DNA of 64,000 bases from Procambarus clarkii (GCF_040958095.1 NC_091209.1:13009424-13073423), one strand, 5' to 3'. Positions 1-25,904 are shown, counted from the stretch's first letter. Notes: generated by a model from the letters alone, not told the origin. Numbers and translations: made by a program.

Positions 1-118
1 TGGGAGTTGTGGGTTACTTCCTGGGGAAGGTCAGCAGTACTTGCCCTAGGGAGACCTCAGTAAGCCTATGCATACAAGCTTCCTGCCCCCGACTATGAGA
101 ACTATAAGATGTACACAG
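1..118 (+). repeat. SINE-B fragment (3' part)
   Basis: Begins inside the shared motif GGGTTACTTCCTGGGGAAGG and continues through a GTAAGCCTA... and CTTCCTGCCCCCGAC tail, as in the copies near 5050, 10920 and 24910. It is cut by the window edge. Confidence 0.6.
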
Positions 119-477
119 CCTCATCTATAACCAAATTAGATACAATACAAAGCCACATAAACCGTTCTTGTCTTGAGGAATTATAGTCTTACGCCCTTCT
201 TGCCCGAAAGATGAAACTGAATTAGTGTAACGAATTAAAGACCTCCCGCCCCCCCCCAGCTCCCTACTCTAATCTTCAGTCCTCTTTTCTTCCACCAATC
301 CCCCTTTCTTCTCGCCTCTCCTTCCTCTCCCGTTCTCCAACACCTTCCCCTCCCCTCCCATTTCCCCTATCCCCCGAGACAGAGAGAAGGACGGTAAGAA
401 GGAACAGATCAAACAGGGAGGGTAAAAAGGAAATGACCTGGAAGGGGGGTGGGGGTAAAGGAAAAAAGAAAGGTTTA
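119..477. other. No gene seen; purine/pyrimidine-rich tracts
   Basis: A polypyrimidine stretch at about 245-375 is followed by a purine-rich stretch. No splice-flanked coding signal was seen. Confidence 0.5.
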
Positions 478-620
478 GTTTAGTTCATTTATTATGCACC
501 CCATACCTATCCTGTGGGCGGAAGTGGGCTGTTTACAGGGGGCATATAATAGACTCACGGACTGAACCCTAAAATTCATTTAACTAAGCGAGTTACAGTC
601 TTGACGAGCTAGTTACACTA
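478..620 (+). repeat. Interspersed repeat, TTTATTATGCACCCC family
   Basis: Shares TTTATTATGCACCCCATAC, a (G)TGGGCGG...GTGG segment and GAGCTAGTTACA with 20128-20275, and partly with 14610-14695. Inverted copies occur at 48915-49015 and 57843-57900. Confidence 0.7.
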
Positions 621-2308
621 TAAAAGGAAGGTAGATGAAGAAGAAGAGAGAAAGGTAAATGGAAAAAAAGAGGGCAAGTAAGGAAGTGTGTAACGTTAAT
701 CACGGGGATTAAGAGAGATAACTTGACGCTAGTCACAAGTAAGCACAGATAATGAAAGCATTTGTTATATTCCTCTGTAAATATGGTCAAGTGTTGCCTT
801 TGTATGACAAGTTTGGAGCTGAATGATACAATAGGGTAACATGGAAAGACTTACGAGGACTACAACATAGACGAAAATAAGTGGGAAAATCTGACTCACA
901 GGGGGAAATTCCCGCGGAATTAGGTAGCTTGGAATGCTAAATATAGCATATACACTGCCTGGGCAGCTCTTCTGTTTCTGTTTATATATGCACATTCGTA
1001 AGGATCTCCAGATTTTATAAACTATTAAGAATATAACACGTGACAATTGTGGCGTAGTAATGTAATATTTGTTTTGAACGAAGTTTGAGGGAGAGGAATA
1101 AGAGCATTAAGAGTGCGTAGTGACTTTGAGAAGAGCTGCATGTTGGCAGTGAAGATTGCGAGTGTGGCGAGGTCTGTCGCTGTGTCTCTGCCTCTGACCC
1201 GAGGCTTAGTGTTCTCTGGGGGGGTCGTGACCTTCTGAGCAGTGTTGACCTTGTTGATGGCTGCAGTCAAATCGTCCACACAGCTTGCCAGCGAACCTGA
1301 GTGAAGGACTTGCTTATTTACATACTGGCAACTCCTGAACCTTGCCGACCGCCAGCCAAGTTTTTTCCCATTTCTCTGAAGGTAATATTTGTATTTTGTG
1401 AACCAGGAATGTTTAGAGCATTGTAGTTTTAGCCACACAACCCACTGGATATGGACACAGGCGCTGACAAGTCTCTCTGAGTGCGAATTAAGGCATTTAC
1501 ACAGTTTGATTAGATCAAGAGAACAGTCAATGATTATCCAAAGAAAACGATTTCTGTAATGCACTAGAGAATGGGTTTAATGTCTCAGCACAGGTGTCTT
1601 GCTATGTATTTCATCTCAATATATTTGGGTGATTCATGTATGAAACTTAAACTGCAGCACGAATAAACAGACAACCGTTAACAATCGAGTAAAACGAATT
1701 CAAAATGAATGCAGTAGACGTTCGACCTTGAATGCAGTACTTGGCACATCACTCATGAATGCATAATGTGCATACAACGCGCTCTGTATTTGTGTAAAAA
1801 TAATAATAAATCTTCAAATTATATCAACGGGATATACACATGGAGAAATATACCCTACCCCTCGGTAACTATTATAGCGGCTATATTAACCGTGGTCCGT
1901 GGGTGTAGGCTTTAAACTTTGTGTATAAGAAATCCAGATTCAAAGTATATTCTCTATTATTTTGGAAAGTAGGTTTTTTATTATCAGTAATTTTTTTCTG
2001 ATGTTTTCAATCCTAAAAAGCACATTGTCTCTCTCCTTTCTATGGTTGATCACAAAGTACGTGAAGGAACACTTAGGCCTACACACGGTGTAGGCCTAAG
2101 CGTTCCTACTATTAAGTGTTATCCTAAATGTTTCTACTATTAAGAGTTATCCTTGCAACCAAAATTTTAACTAGTGCTTTGCGATCAATATCGATTCATC
2201 AGAGGTAATTTGCAGGATGGTTACCATGCATGGTTCAGTTTGCAGGATAGCTGCCATGCATGGCTCAGTTTGAAGGTTTAAGAATTGTCTATATACTGAC
2301 GTGATCAC
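621..2308. other. Mostly unassigned AT-rich sequence
   Basis: Apart from the minus-strand open stretch at 1070-1340 and a short palindrome around 2072-2100 (CTTAGGCCTACAC and its complement), nothing is identifiable. Confidence 0.4.
1070..1340 (-). other. Orphan coding-like open stretch, minus strand
   Basis: Part of a 179-codon open frame on the minus strand. The downstream half has balanced, non-repetitive composition (SLASCVDDLTAAINKVN..., then ...TATDLATLAIFTANMQLF). I do not recognise it. It could be a relic of a mobile-element protein or a chance frame. Confidence 0.2.
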
Positions 2309-2586
2309 ATGGTTACTCCAGTGGCTGTGTGGACAGCACGCTGGACACGTAATCTTGTGGCCCGGGTTCGATTCCCGGCCCCAGCGAGGAACAATGAGCA
2401 GAGTTTCTTTCACCCTGATGCCCCTGTTACCTAGCAGTAAATAGATACCTGGGAGTTAGATAGCTGTTACGGGCTGCTTCCTGGGGATGTGTGTGGAAAA
2501 AAAATTAGTAGTTAGCAGCAGTTGATTGATTGATAGTTGAGAGGCGGGCCGAAAGAGCCCCACAAGCACAACTAGGTGAATACATA
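2309..2586 (+). repeat. tRNA-derived SINE-A with tail type 2
   Basis: The tRNA-like head carries GTGGACAGCACGCTGGA and a Pol III box B (GGGTTCGATTCCC, about 2363). The body follows (TTTCACCCTGATGCCCCTG, TAGCAGTAAATAG). It ends with the tail GATAGTTGAGAGGCGGG...CACAACTAGGTGA, which is the 3' end of the LINE at 6380-7020. Confidence 0.85.
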
Positions 2587-2881
2587 GTGAATACATGACC
2601 AACATCATATCATGGGTAGCACCAACTTGCTGTCATATCTAATATAAAATACAAAATCAATCAATTTTTCCCCGTTGCCTAGTGAGTTGATCATTGCTCC
2701 TTCCCGATAGCAATAAATTCAATAGCAACATTCCACTGTCGCGTCACACACACAAGTGTGACGTGATGAACTTCATGGACTTCATGATTGATTAGCACGA
2801 CCATCTGCTCCCCCCTTTTCTCAGATCGGTGGCACGAAGGGCGTGGGCGGCGGGCGTGGGCAGGTATGGGCGTAAAGAGAG

Positions 2882-17437
<14,556 letters not shown>

Positions 17438-17674
17438 ACCAATATCAACATCTTTGTAAACAATCCAAGATTTGCCAGGGGGGAAATTCTCGTATTCGGC
17501 AATTGTTCAAAAGTTGTTGTTTTATAATATTAAACGTCAGAGGGATATCTAAAAGGATTTTCAGTTACTTAAAGCAACTTGTTTCTGTAATCTGTAATTA
17601 ATATTTATCTGTTTTAACATCTCAGAAATATCCCAAAACAGATTATTGTACCAAATTATGGTACAATAATTAGC
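17438..17674 (+). other. 3' UTR and flank of the RING gene with candidate polyadenylation signal
   Basis: AT-rich non-repetitive sequence follows the stop codon. An ATTAAA hexamer at 17529-17534, about 90 nt after the stop, is a possible polyadenylation signal. Transcript end is inferred. Confidence 0.35.
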
Positions 17675-17875
17675 CAATCAGGTAAGGTAATTAACAAGAG
17701 AAAGCATTAAGCCAATATGACTACATAACACATGGACTGTGGACAAGGAGTAATATTATGATGATGGAGTGAAGAAACAGTGCCCAACCACTCAGTTGGA
17801 CCAGGAAAGGGATAGGGAGAGAGGGGATCGAACGCAAACCCTCCAAGAAGTGAAGCCGTCGTTTTACTCCCAAGT
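17675..17875 (-). repeat. tRNA-derived SINE-F
   Basis: AAAGCATTAAGCCAATATGA, GTGCCCAACCACT and GGGGATCGAACGCAAACCCT. Confidence 0.65.
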
Positions 17876-18194
17876 TCAATTGGAGGAGCTGTTAAGACAC
17901 TGAGAAAAGCACAGACAGGACATTGCTTTTCAAATATTTGATAAACAATAAAGTGGTTGATCTGTTTTTGACAGAGTTTTAAAATATAAATTCCCAAAGT
18001 TACTACTGAAAAATTACTGTATAATATATATATCATAACGTTCCAGGTAATGCATATGCATTAACAATTATGTATTTCTGCGACCTGATAAACATAAATT
18101 ATCTAAGAAATTTGTATTATCATCCTCAGAAAAGTGTGAACTCAAAAATTGACATTTTTAGCCGCCTTCGGTATTTTCCCTGATCAACTTTTTT

Positions 18195-18670
18195 ACTGGA
18201 CGGGTACCCAGGTTTTTTGGTGCATTATACGCTGCGTTTACTTTAGTCCTGTTTAAGACTAAATTAGTATGCCTGCTGGTTGGTCAGTAAGGCTATGCTC
18301 GTGTGGTGGCCTTGATAATCCTCTTGTAATTGAAATAAATTTATTGACGTAAAATACACACAGAGGGATGAGGTAGCTCAAGCTATTCTCACCCTGATCA
18401 GTACAATGTGTTCGTACATATATAGACACATCACAAACAATAAACATTACCGAACATTCTGAGTGATAAACATAAACATTTCTTCCTTTACACATGTAGT
18501 ATGTTACCGGACGTACACACAAATACTTTTTATGACTAGGTATATAGATAATTTGCAATAGACATTCAGACAATTCAACAAAAGGTTACAATCTTGGTGC
18601 AAAATTCTTATCTCTCCACTCCTGTGGTTGAAAGGCCTTAAGCCCAACAATTCTAAACCGAACATGGTGA
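18195..18670 (+). repeat. Repeat H copy interrupted by another repeat
   Basis: Left part GCGTTTACTTTAGTCCTG...CCTTGATAATCC (18230-18325) and right part GGTTGAAAGGCCTTAAGCCC (18625-18645) are separated by about 300 nt. The insert begins with AATTTATTGACGTAAAATAC, related to the 81-nt repeat at 58219-58299. Confidence 0.55.
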
Positions 18671-18839
18671 AGTTAGTCAATAGTTTCACGAATGATTGGA
18701 GGTATAATAGTGCTATTATCTATACTTAGGAAATGGAAACGTGAAGTAAAGCTCGTATCGACATTTTACACAACTTACGCTTTCTGTCTTTTTTCGAATA
18801 AGATATTGTTGTTCCTGTTACCGTGAATCGTTAGGGATT

Positions 18840-19165
18840 TTATATATGAGAGGAAACCTATTTGTAATACACAGTACGTTAAAAATGATGAATGCTTCTT
18901 TGTGGGGGGGGGGGAGCTTTTGGGGCTGCAGCTTTAACGAGCCTGGCCTGAGGACAGGTTGAAATGCCTAAAATTGTCAATAGAACCTGAACATCGAGCC
19001 TTTTCCATAACTATACACAAAAATGCTTATATATAATAATATTAATTTATATTTGAGAAAAGTCCTATTTTGAATTAACATGACATTAAAATTGATGAGT
19101 GCGTGTTTGGGGTCGGCCGCTGAATGGAACGAATGTAGCCTGGTGCGGGGGGCATAAATTACCTA
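18840..19165 (+). mobile_element. Degenerate MITE-3 copies
   Basis: AACCTATTTGTAATACACAG...TGAGGACAGGTTGAAAT, then a second partial copy with AATTTATATTTGAGAAAAG...GGTCGGCCGCTGAATGGAAC. Confidence 0.6.
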
Positions 19166-19204
19166 AAATACAAATATTTTTTTATTTATTTTATTTATTT
19201 ATAT

Positions 19205-19262
19205 ATATACAAGACTTGCTACATTCTTGTGCAGCCTATGTACGCATAGGGTTTCGGGCAAG
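19205..19262 (-). repeat. SINE-C tail fragment
   Basis: TACAAGACTTGCTACATTCT...GGGTTTCGGGCAAGTCC matches the tail of the copy at 62275-62525. The rest of the element is displaced beyond a tandem array and resumes near 19610. Confidence 0.6.
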
Positions 19263-19264
19263 TC

Positions 19265-19605
19265 CTTAATCCAGACACAGCACCGCTCCTGTGCCAGGTA
19301 AGTCCACTACGGGCTCACCATAGCCCGTGCTACATGCCCCGCTCCTGTGCCAGGTAAGTCCACTACGGGCTCACCATAGCCCGTGCTACATGCCCCGCTC
19401 CTGTGCCAGGTAAGTCCACTACGGGCTCACCATAGCCCGTGCTACATGCCCCGCTCCTGTGCCAGGTAAGTCCACTACGGGCTCACCATAGCCCGTGCTA
19501 CTTGCCCCGCTCCTGTGCCAGGTAAGCTACGAAGCTACGTGCTCTCCATAGCCCGTGCTTCTTGGAACTTGTTCCGAGTAGCTGAATCTATAACAACAAC
19601 ACCCT
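19265..19605. repeat. Tandem array of repeat E, 57-nt unit
   Basis: Almost identical units (CGCTCCTGTGCCAGGTAAGT, then CCACTACGGGCTCACC, ATAGCCCGTGCTACATGCCC) in about four and a half copies. Each unit carries the inverted motif GGGCTCACCATAGCCC. Confidence 0.92.
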
Positions 19606-20127
19606 TAATCCTATGTTCCCCGGAATACGAACCCCCCCCCCCCAATCGTTTAATTAACAACCAGGTAAAGGTTGTTAAAATGTAAAGGTTGTTGTTGTTG
19701 TTGTTAAATTAGTTGTAGATGTAACTTATTTATTTGAATTGTGTTTCTATATCAAGAAAAATATGCGTCTTGGATAAGTAGTCACCTGTTTGAGATGTAG
19801 ATTATTTTTATGAATTAAAACGACAGAAAAACTGAATTGTGCGAACACTCTTCTATTTAATGACAGACATCATTAGGCTCTCTAGCACAAACACGAAGTT
19901 ATGTTCATTTAGTAACATCGGTCGACTTTGTTAATAATTTTTAGGCGAATGTTGTTAAAAAAAATCCCTAAAAAAAGGTTAATGTAAGATATGTGGCCAA
20001 AACAAATATCGTACCTAATAAGTAACCTCTGTAATTGATCTATTGTATATCTTATAAATAATAATAATAATGAAATAATAATAAAATGGTAGAATGCAAT
20101 AACTCTTGTATATATATGAGTTAGTTT

Positions 20128-20275
20128 AGTTTATTTATTATGCACCCCATACCCATCTTGTGGACGGTAGTGGAAAGGGTTACAGAGGCACATAATGGGC
20201 TCAGGGACTGAACCCCACAATTCATTAAGCTAAGCAAGTTACAATCTTGATGAGCTAGTTACAAAATTCAGTATA
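20128..20275 (+). repeat. Interspersed repeat, TTTATTATGCACCCC family
   Basis: Nearly full-length match to 478-620 with the same GATGAGCTAGTTACA end. Confidence 0.7.
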
Positions 20276-20329
20276 AGTCGTCACATCAACATATATATAT
20301 ATGAATCTAAATAACTGGTGGGCTTGGTG

Positions 20330-20412
20330 TATAAAGAGTGGATAGTATGAGAGAAGACGGGGGTGCTGGCCTGGGAAGTAAACGCTCTCAAAGGTGCGGC
20401 GGCGCTCAACAG
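20330..20412 (+). promoter_or_regulatory. Candidate core promoter and 5' UTR of a second + strand gene
   Basis: A TATAAAG motif at 20330-20336 sits at the edge of a change from AT-rich repeat to CpG-rich unique sequence. The CpG-rich stretch runs to about 20880. No initiator can be fixed by eye. Confidence 0.25.
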
Positions 20413-20466
20413 ATGGCGGTGAGCTCGACCTCTCGCCCCGAGCCGACAGTTGGTCTGTGGTGCGCG
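20413..20466 (+). CDS. Candidate first coding exon of an unidentified gene
   Basis: ATGGCG at 20413, preceded by CTCAACAG, opens a frame encoding MAVSSTSRPEPTVGLWCA, then a consensus donor, GCG then GTGAGT, at 20467. A second, shorter donor lies at 20419 (GCG then GTGAGC). The peptide is too short to identify and no downstream exon was found. It could also be a non-coding 5' exon. Confidence 0.25.
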
Positions 20467-20905
20467 GTGAGTGAGGTGTGTGTGTGTGGTGCTCCTCCAG
20501 TCTTCAGGGACACCTTCCTAGCCCTCGGGTACGTCGGCACAGCCCTTCCTTCGCCCTGACACCGGCTCAAAACGGCACAAAAATCTCACGCAAAGCCGCC
20601 CGCATCTTCCTGAAAGCGTTAGGAATTTCGTCGTATTTGTTTATATGAGTTTTGTAACTGTGTATTTGGTGCGTGCGACGTTCCGACAGGTAAGGAACGG
20701 AATGCGAGTCCTGCGGAACGGTTTATTTGGGTGTATTTGGTGGGAATGTTGAGGTTTGTGGCGGCGTGTGTGGAGGTGTGTGAGGCAGGGGGCGGCGGGG
20801 CGGGTTTGGGAGCCAGCAGGTGGTGTGGGCGAGGGGGAAGCTGGTGTTGGTAGCGGGGTTGGTAGTAACGGTCCTCAGGCGATACCTTGGCCACATGCAC
20901 TCCCT
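20467..20905. other. CpG-rich segment downstream of candidate first exon
   Basis: GC-rich with frequent CpG. It includes other donor-like sites such as CGACAG then GTAAGG (about 20690). Possible alternative 5' exon sequence; no protein recognised. Confidence 0.3.
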
Positions 20906-21009
20906 CTCTCACACACACTCACACACTCACACATACACACACACATGGCCGTCCCTCACCCCTCCAACCCCCCCCTACTGTATCCTACAAATCCCCTCCT
21001 TAACACACC

Positions 21010-21335
21010 TTTCTTCCCCCTGTTGCTCGCTTATTTTCCTCTTCCCCCCCCCCCCCCTGTTGCTCGCTTATTTTCCTCTTCCCCCCCCCCCTGTTGCTCG
21101 CTTATTTTCCTCTTCCCCCCCCCTGTTGCTCGCTTATTTTCCTCTTCCCCCCCCCTGTTGCTCGCTTATTTTCCTCTTCCCCCCCCCCTGTTGCTCGCTT
21201 ATTTTCCTCTTCCCTCCCCCCCCTGTTGCTCGCTTATTTTCCTCCCCCCCTGTTGCTCGCTTATTTTCCTCTCCCCCCTGTTGCTCGCTTATTTTCCTCT
21301 TCCCCTCTCCTCCCCACTGTTGCTAGCTTAGTTTA
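21010..21335. repeat. C-rich minisatellite, ~27-34-nt unit
   Basis: About ten copies of CTGTTGCTCGCTTATTTTCC separated by C runs of varying length. The varying C runs account for unit-length differences. Confidence 0.95.
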
Positions 21336-21694
21336 CTCTCCTCCTTCCTCGACATCTTGATACTTTTTAAGTCCCTTAAATGTAATCTTTGTACACAGAT
21401 TCCACGCGGGTTGTGTATCTCTTCCAACTCTCCTCTCCTTTGCTGTTTCCTTGTCACGTGCCTTCTTAACCCGGTTTGTTACGTTTATTAAATACTTTTT
21501 ATTTATCTTTGTTGCGGAATGTATAAGACTACAGAATCATACGTATGAAGACTGCTTAAGGAATGTCTGAGGACTAATATGTGCTACCCTAAGACAGTAA
21601 GTGGGAGAGTTATGGTAACATCCTAATGGGACAACTGTTCGACAGAGCTATTTTCCTGATCCGATTGTCAAACTGTGTGTATGTGTGTGTGAAT

Positions 21695-21885
21695 GAGGAT
21701 GTACTTATCTAGTTACTTAATTGTGCTTGTGGGGGTTGAGTTCTGGCTCTTTGGTCCCGTCTCTAAACTGTCAATCAACTAATGTACAGGTTCCTGAGCC
21801 TACTGGGCTCTTATCATATCTACATTTAAAGCTGTGTATGGAGTCAACCTCCACCACATCACTTTCCAGGCAGGTGTTAGGCGGG
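21695..21885 (-). mobile_element. LINE 3' end fragment (minus)
   Basis: Inverse of the LINE tail: TTGTGCTTGTGGGGGTTGAG, GTCAATCAACTAATGTACAG, TGTATGGAGTCAACCTCCAC. Confidence 0.85.
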
Positions 21886-21909
21886 CTCGGTTTGTGTAAG
21901 GTTAAGTAG

Positions 21910-22460
21910 ATTCTAACAATTTTTGTCGAACCATCATGTGTACAGTGATGTATTTTGCTGTGACGTTAATCTAGGCTTCCCATGTTAGCAATCATTTTTG
22001 TTCCCTAATCATTTTTGTACGAAACGGTTGAAACATTTGGGCCAGAAATTAACGTATCCATCCCTCCTGTAATGGTCGCGAGGTCCCTTATGGTCCCTTA
22101 ACTTGATAACCTGTCATAACGTAGAACACAAACCCCGTAAAGAGAGTCGCGAGTGCTCGTCAATTTGAGGAATAAACTCCTTTGCTTTACCTTTTTGCGG
22201 GTTGACACCATTGACGGCAGGTTGGGCGACTTCGATAAATGATGCACTGAAACATTCGGGTAGAAATGCCTTGTACTAATACGTTTTAGAGTAAAAAACC
22301 GGAACTAGAGCGATAGTATAAAAGTAGAATGCGTAAATTTTAAAGCGTTTGAAAAGTACATGCTCCAGGAATTTTGTTTTAAGTGGAATTGTTATCGGTA
22401 CGCTCCCTTAGATAAGCAGTACGCACTTAGGTAGTGAGCAGGATGACAGTAAGGTCTTGT
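21910..22460. other. Unassigned sequence
   Basis: No repeat match within the window and no splice-supported frame was seen. Confidence 0.4.
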
Positions 22461-22464
22461 ATTG

Positions 22465-22635
22465 TACTTTATTTTTTTCTACCACAGACTTGGCCACACA
22501 TTTACAATGCTAACCAATATATACATTTTCTTCTGTCCTCTATGGACAGGGTGAGAGATCTGTTAAACATATAGTACAGGGATTTATTGAACAATCAACC
22601 ACAGAAGGTGATTGTAGTGCTTTTAAAATGCTAAT
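22465..22635. repeat. Interspersed repeat shared with 51246-51420
   Basis: After a T run: CTACCACAGACTTGGCCACA, TGGACAGGGTGAGAGATCTG and GATTGTAGTGCTTTTAAAAT. The T run at its start suggests an inverted poly(A) tail, that is, a retroposed sequence on the minus strand. Confidence 0.65.
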
Positions 22636-22639
22636 CTGA

Positions 22640-23600
22640 CTAACAGACACTAAGTACTGTATTCAAATAATTTTTCGTGGAATCGTAGTATATTTTGTAA
22701 TTGCAGTATTCAAACTATTTCCAGCTCTATTGAAATATTATCATAATTGCCAACCTTTTATAAGTGGGTTTTTAAGAATATGTTTATATAATTGGGACTC
22801 GTTGAATAGTTGTATAATTTTGTGGACTATGTCCACAAGGGTCAAGTTGCCGACGCTTGGTGCAGGTACTGGAGAATAGGCTAATGTATTATTTGTAAGT
22901 CTGAGCACGTCGCTATAGGGTCTGGTCGCAACCACAGATGGACTACTGGAACGGTCTTTCTCACTAGATGAATTATTTATCGTGTATTTTATCCCAGAGG
23001 AAGAGTTTATTGGGCAGCGTCACTCGTCCTGTGAGTGAACATGACGTTATAGCATGTAGCCTCCCAATTAGAGGAAATCCCGCTGGGTTGTTCATCCTGT
23101 CACTGTACCTAGACGCAGCTAGTACTCCCTTAACTGTCTCAAGTCAACAGACTGTCAAACAAGGAGATTAACATGTACCAACATTCAAACTTGCGTTATC
23201 TTGCGGGTGCAAAGTGGGGAAATGTTTAAATATTTCGTAATCTAGCAAACCGTGTTTTTATTATTAGGCCTAATTACGTTATCGATTTACTTATTTAGGT
23301 TATATAAACTTACTGTGGCTTTTAACTTGGGCATGTTGTTATTTAGCAGCCACTAGTCCTATGGTGGAACACTTTAATCTGTAAAAGGGATTGATTTTTG
23401 GCTCGTATCTCTGAACAGTGTTTACTAAGAGGAAGGAGCAGCTTTAATATTTGTTAAATAAAAGTAAGGCGTCTTTCATTTCATGTACTAACCTAGTTGT
23501 GTGAGGGTTGTGGTGTTTCTAGTCACGTTGACTTATTCTCTGCCTATGGAGACGTATATTGCGGCCCTTGTGTGGAGTACAGGTTTATATTTAATTCTGT
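22640..23600. other. Unassigned sequence
   Basis: No identifiable coding or repeat content. Confidence 0.4.
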
Positions 23601-23630
23601 GATATACTTTGGTGAGGCTTCGTGACTTGA

Positions 23631-23701
23631 ATGTGCTATCAGCTGAGGAAGCAGTGTGGATCAGATTTAAAAGACGCTTCCTTGATGCCAGTTTCCTGGA
23701 T
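23631..23701 (+). other. Possible internal exon, unidentified
   Basis: Between an AG at about 23640 and a GTAACC at 23702 lies a short stretch open in two frames. One frame reads AEEAVWIRFKRRFLDASF, an amphipathic, coding-like peptide. The pyrimidine tract is weak and no partner exon is known. Confidence 0.15.
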
Positions 23702-24089
23702 GGTAACCCAACACCGTCTTCCCCAGTCCTTGTATTTCATCCCTCCCCTCTCCCCCACCCCACAAGCCCGACCCAACCCCACTCCGCTTACCCCTCTCCT
23801 TTCCAATCTCGATCCACCCTCCTCGGTCTTTATATTTTCTGTATCTTTTACCCTCGCTATCCTCATACTCTTTGCATTGTGCCCTTTCACTTTTTTTCCT
23901 TATCTTCTTTCTCCTCTTCCCTCTCCCCCTCCATTACCATCTTACATTCATTCATTCTTCCATTTTTTAAGTGGTGCTTGGAGGGGGTGGGGATATAACC
24001 TTCGAGGGGTGTAAACTTGTTGATCCTCTTGAGTGCCATTTCCTGTTTTCCGGTATATCTGGATGTTCACTCCATTTCCTGATTGATTT

Positions 24090-24835
24090 CTATATCTGTA
24101 TGTCAAAGGATTACTGCTTAAATTACCCTCCCTTGTTTTCACTAATCACCTACACTGTATTAGAAATTTTTCTTCCCTCTTCCCTCTTCTTTTCTTCCGT
24201 GATTTCGACTTAACTGTTTGTGATTTAAAATGAGGGTAATATCTCTATTCAGATAACTACTAAAAAATTGCAGTTTTAGCTTGCCACTGCTAAATGGTAA
24301 ATCATGGTACTATGGTACACTACTAGCAACCGCTCCCTTAGCTATTTCTTAGGCAAATGGATTCTCCTGCCTGCCATATCGAATGTTGCTAACCAGATTA
24401 GATGTCTTGCTAAATTGGAATAAAACTTTTGTACCAAATGCTCTTTTTCGTGATTGTTTATTTTTAAGTGAAGTGTGCATTGCCCGTTTGAGTGCGGTAA
24501 GCGAGCTCCTCATTTCGTCTCATAGTCGTCTTAGCTGACTGCCATGAGACGGATATGTATTCAAATATATATATAACCACAAAAATGCCCCTTCTATTAG
24601 CTCTGTCGGTCACCTCAATGTCATAAGAGCCAGGACTTTATAAGCCTATTTGTAAGGAAAGAGTTTGAAAATTGAATGTACCATTTACCTTCCTTGCAAC
24701 AGTCTCATCTTTGCAACGATTTGGAAAATTTTGCTCTTTATGATCCTCCTAGTTTTCTTCTCGTTGATACAGAAACGATGACAACTAGGTCGTTGTTTGA
24801 AAAATATCAAAATTTTACGTGGGTTTGTATGACGG
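24090..24835. other. Unassigned sequence
   Basis: No identifiable gene; AT-rich with short chance frames. Confidence 0.4.
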
Positions 24836-24839
24836 GAAG

Positions 24840-25085
24840 CGTTGGGCACGTTTCCGTTCACCTAATGCTTTGGTTCACCTAGCAATGAATAGGTCCCCGG
24901 GAGTTAGGCAACTGTAGTGGGGTTGCATCCTGGGGAAGGTCAGTAGTTTGACTAAGGGGCAGAAGAGAGGAGGAGGATGATGGGACCTGGATCCAAGTCT
25001 AAAAATTTGCCTGTATATATACACAGGCTTCCTGTCCACGACAACAGAATTACATTCTGGAATTCTAACGCTGGGATAGCCTCAA
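24840..25085 (+). repeat. SINE-B fragment
   Basis: CACCTAGCAATGAATAGGTC, GGGTTGCATCCTGGGGAAGG, CTTCCTGTCCACGACAACAG. Confidence 0.65.
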
Positions 25086-25285
25086 AATTTAGGTGCAATT
25101 GGTTTAAGGACGGGGCGACTGGTTCCACCAACTGTAATCTTATTTTCTACTTTCTAGAAATTGAAATTGAGAACGGTATCATTAATCAAGAGGTATATTC
25201 ATAGGTATATCCCATTCTGTGTTTGCACAGTTTGCTTTAGTCCTGGTTTTTTAGACAAAAATATACTTGCTAGTTGATCGGTAAG

Positions 25286-25328
25286 CTATTGTATGGGCCA
25301 ACCCTATATGGGTTGGCCCATACAATAG
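25286..25328. other. Perfect 19-nt inverted repeat (hairpin)
   Basis: Arm CTATTGTATGGGCCAACCC and its exact complement surround a TATAT loop. A third, partial copy of the arm follows at about 25332-25370. Confidence 0.9.
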
Positions 25329-25524
25329 CAACAATAGTTGGCCCATACATACAATATTGTATGGGTTGATAACGCTTTGGCCCAACAGTAAACAATAACG
25401 GTGTTTTTGGAATACACAAAAAAAAAATTTTGCCGACACTTCCATTCACTCACGTTCCTATAGGTTAGGTTTTATGGTTTAAGGACTAGTACCCATGACT
25501 TCCTGGGCCATTAGGGGAAGTTTC

Positions 25525-25790
25525 TCCTTTTGAGGTTGAGATGATTTCGGGGCTTAGCGTCCTCGCGGCCCAGTCCTCGACCAGGCCTCCTTTTTGTAAC
25601 ACACCCCCCAGGAAGCAGCCCGTAGCAGCTGTCTAACTCCAAGGTACCTGTGTACTGCTAGGTAACGGGGGCATCAGGGTGAAAGAAACTCTGCCCATTT
25701 GTTTCTGCCTCCACCGGGGATCGAACCCGGAACCTCAGGACTACGAATCCGAATCTCTGTCCACTCAGCTGTCAGGCCTCCACGGGTCTG
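25525..25790 (-). repeat. tRNA-derived SINE-A with tail type 1
   Basis: GATTTCGGGGCTTAGCGTCC, CAGGAAGCAGCCCGTAGCAG, GGGTGAAAGAAACTCTGCCC and inverted box B GGGATCGAACCCGG. Carries an extra TTTTTGTAACACACC at the tail-body junction, shared with the copy at 40790-41042, so these two form a subtype. Confidence 0.88.
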
Positions 25791-25861
25791 GGGAACCATT
25801 TAACTTGTTTCTAAGTAGGCCTTGTATTAATCCCCAAGGGAGTTAAGTTCCAAGTAAACTC

Positions 25862-25864
<3 letters not shown>

Positions 25865-25904
<40 letters not shown>
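25865..25904. repeat. (CA)n microsatellite
   Basis: Forty nt of CA, directly abutting a truncated LINE. Confidence 0.97.

Noticed and set aside
19265..19605. Possible CRISPR-like array
   Set aside because: Units are contiguous tandem copies with no spacers, in a eukaryotic repeat context.
20756..21360. Pro/Leu/Ser-rich frames of 168-191 codons
   Set aside because: They translate the CTGTTGCTCGC minisatellite and flanking simple repeats.
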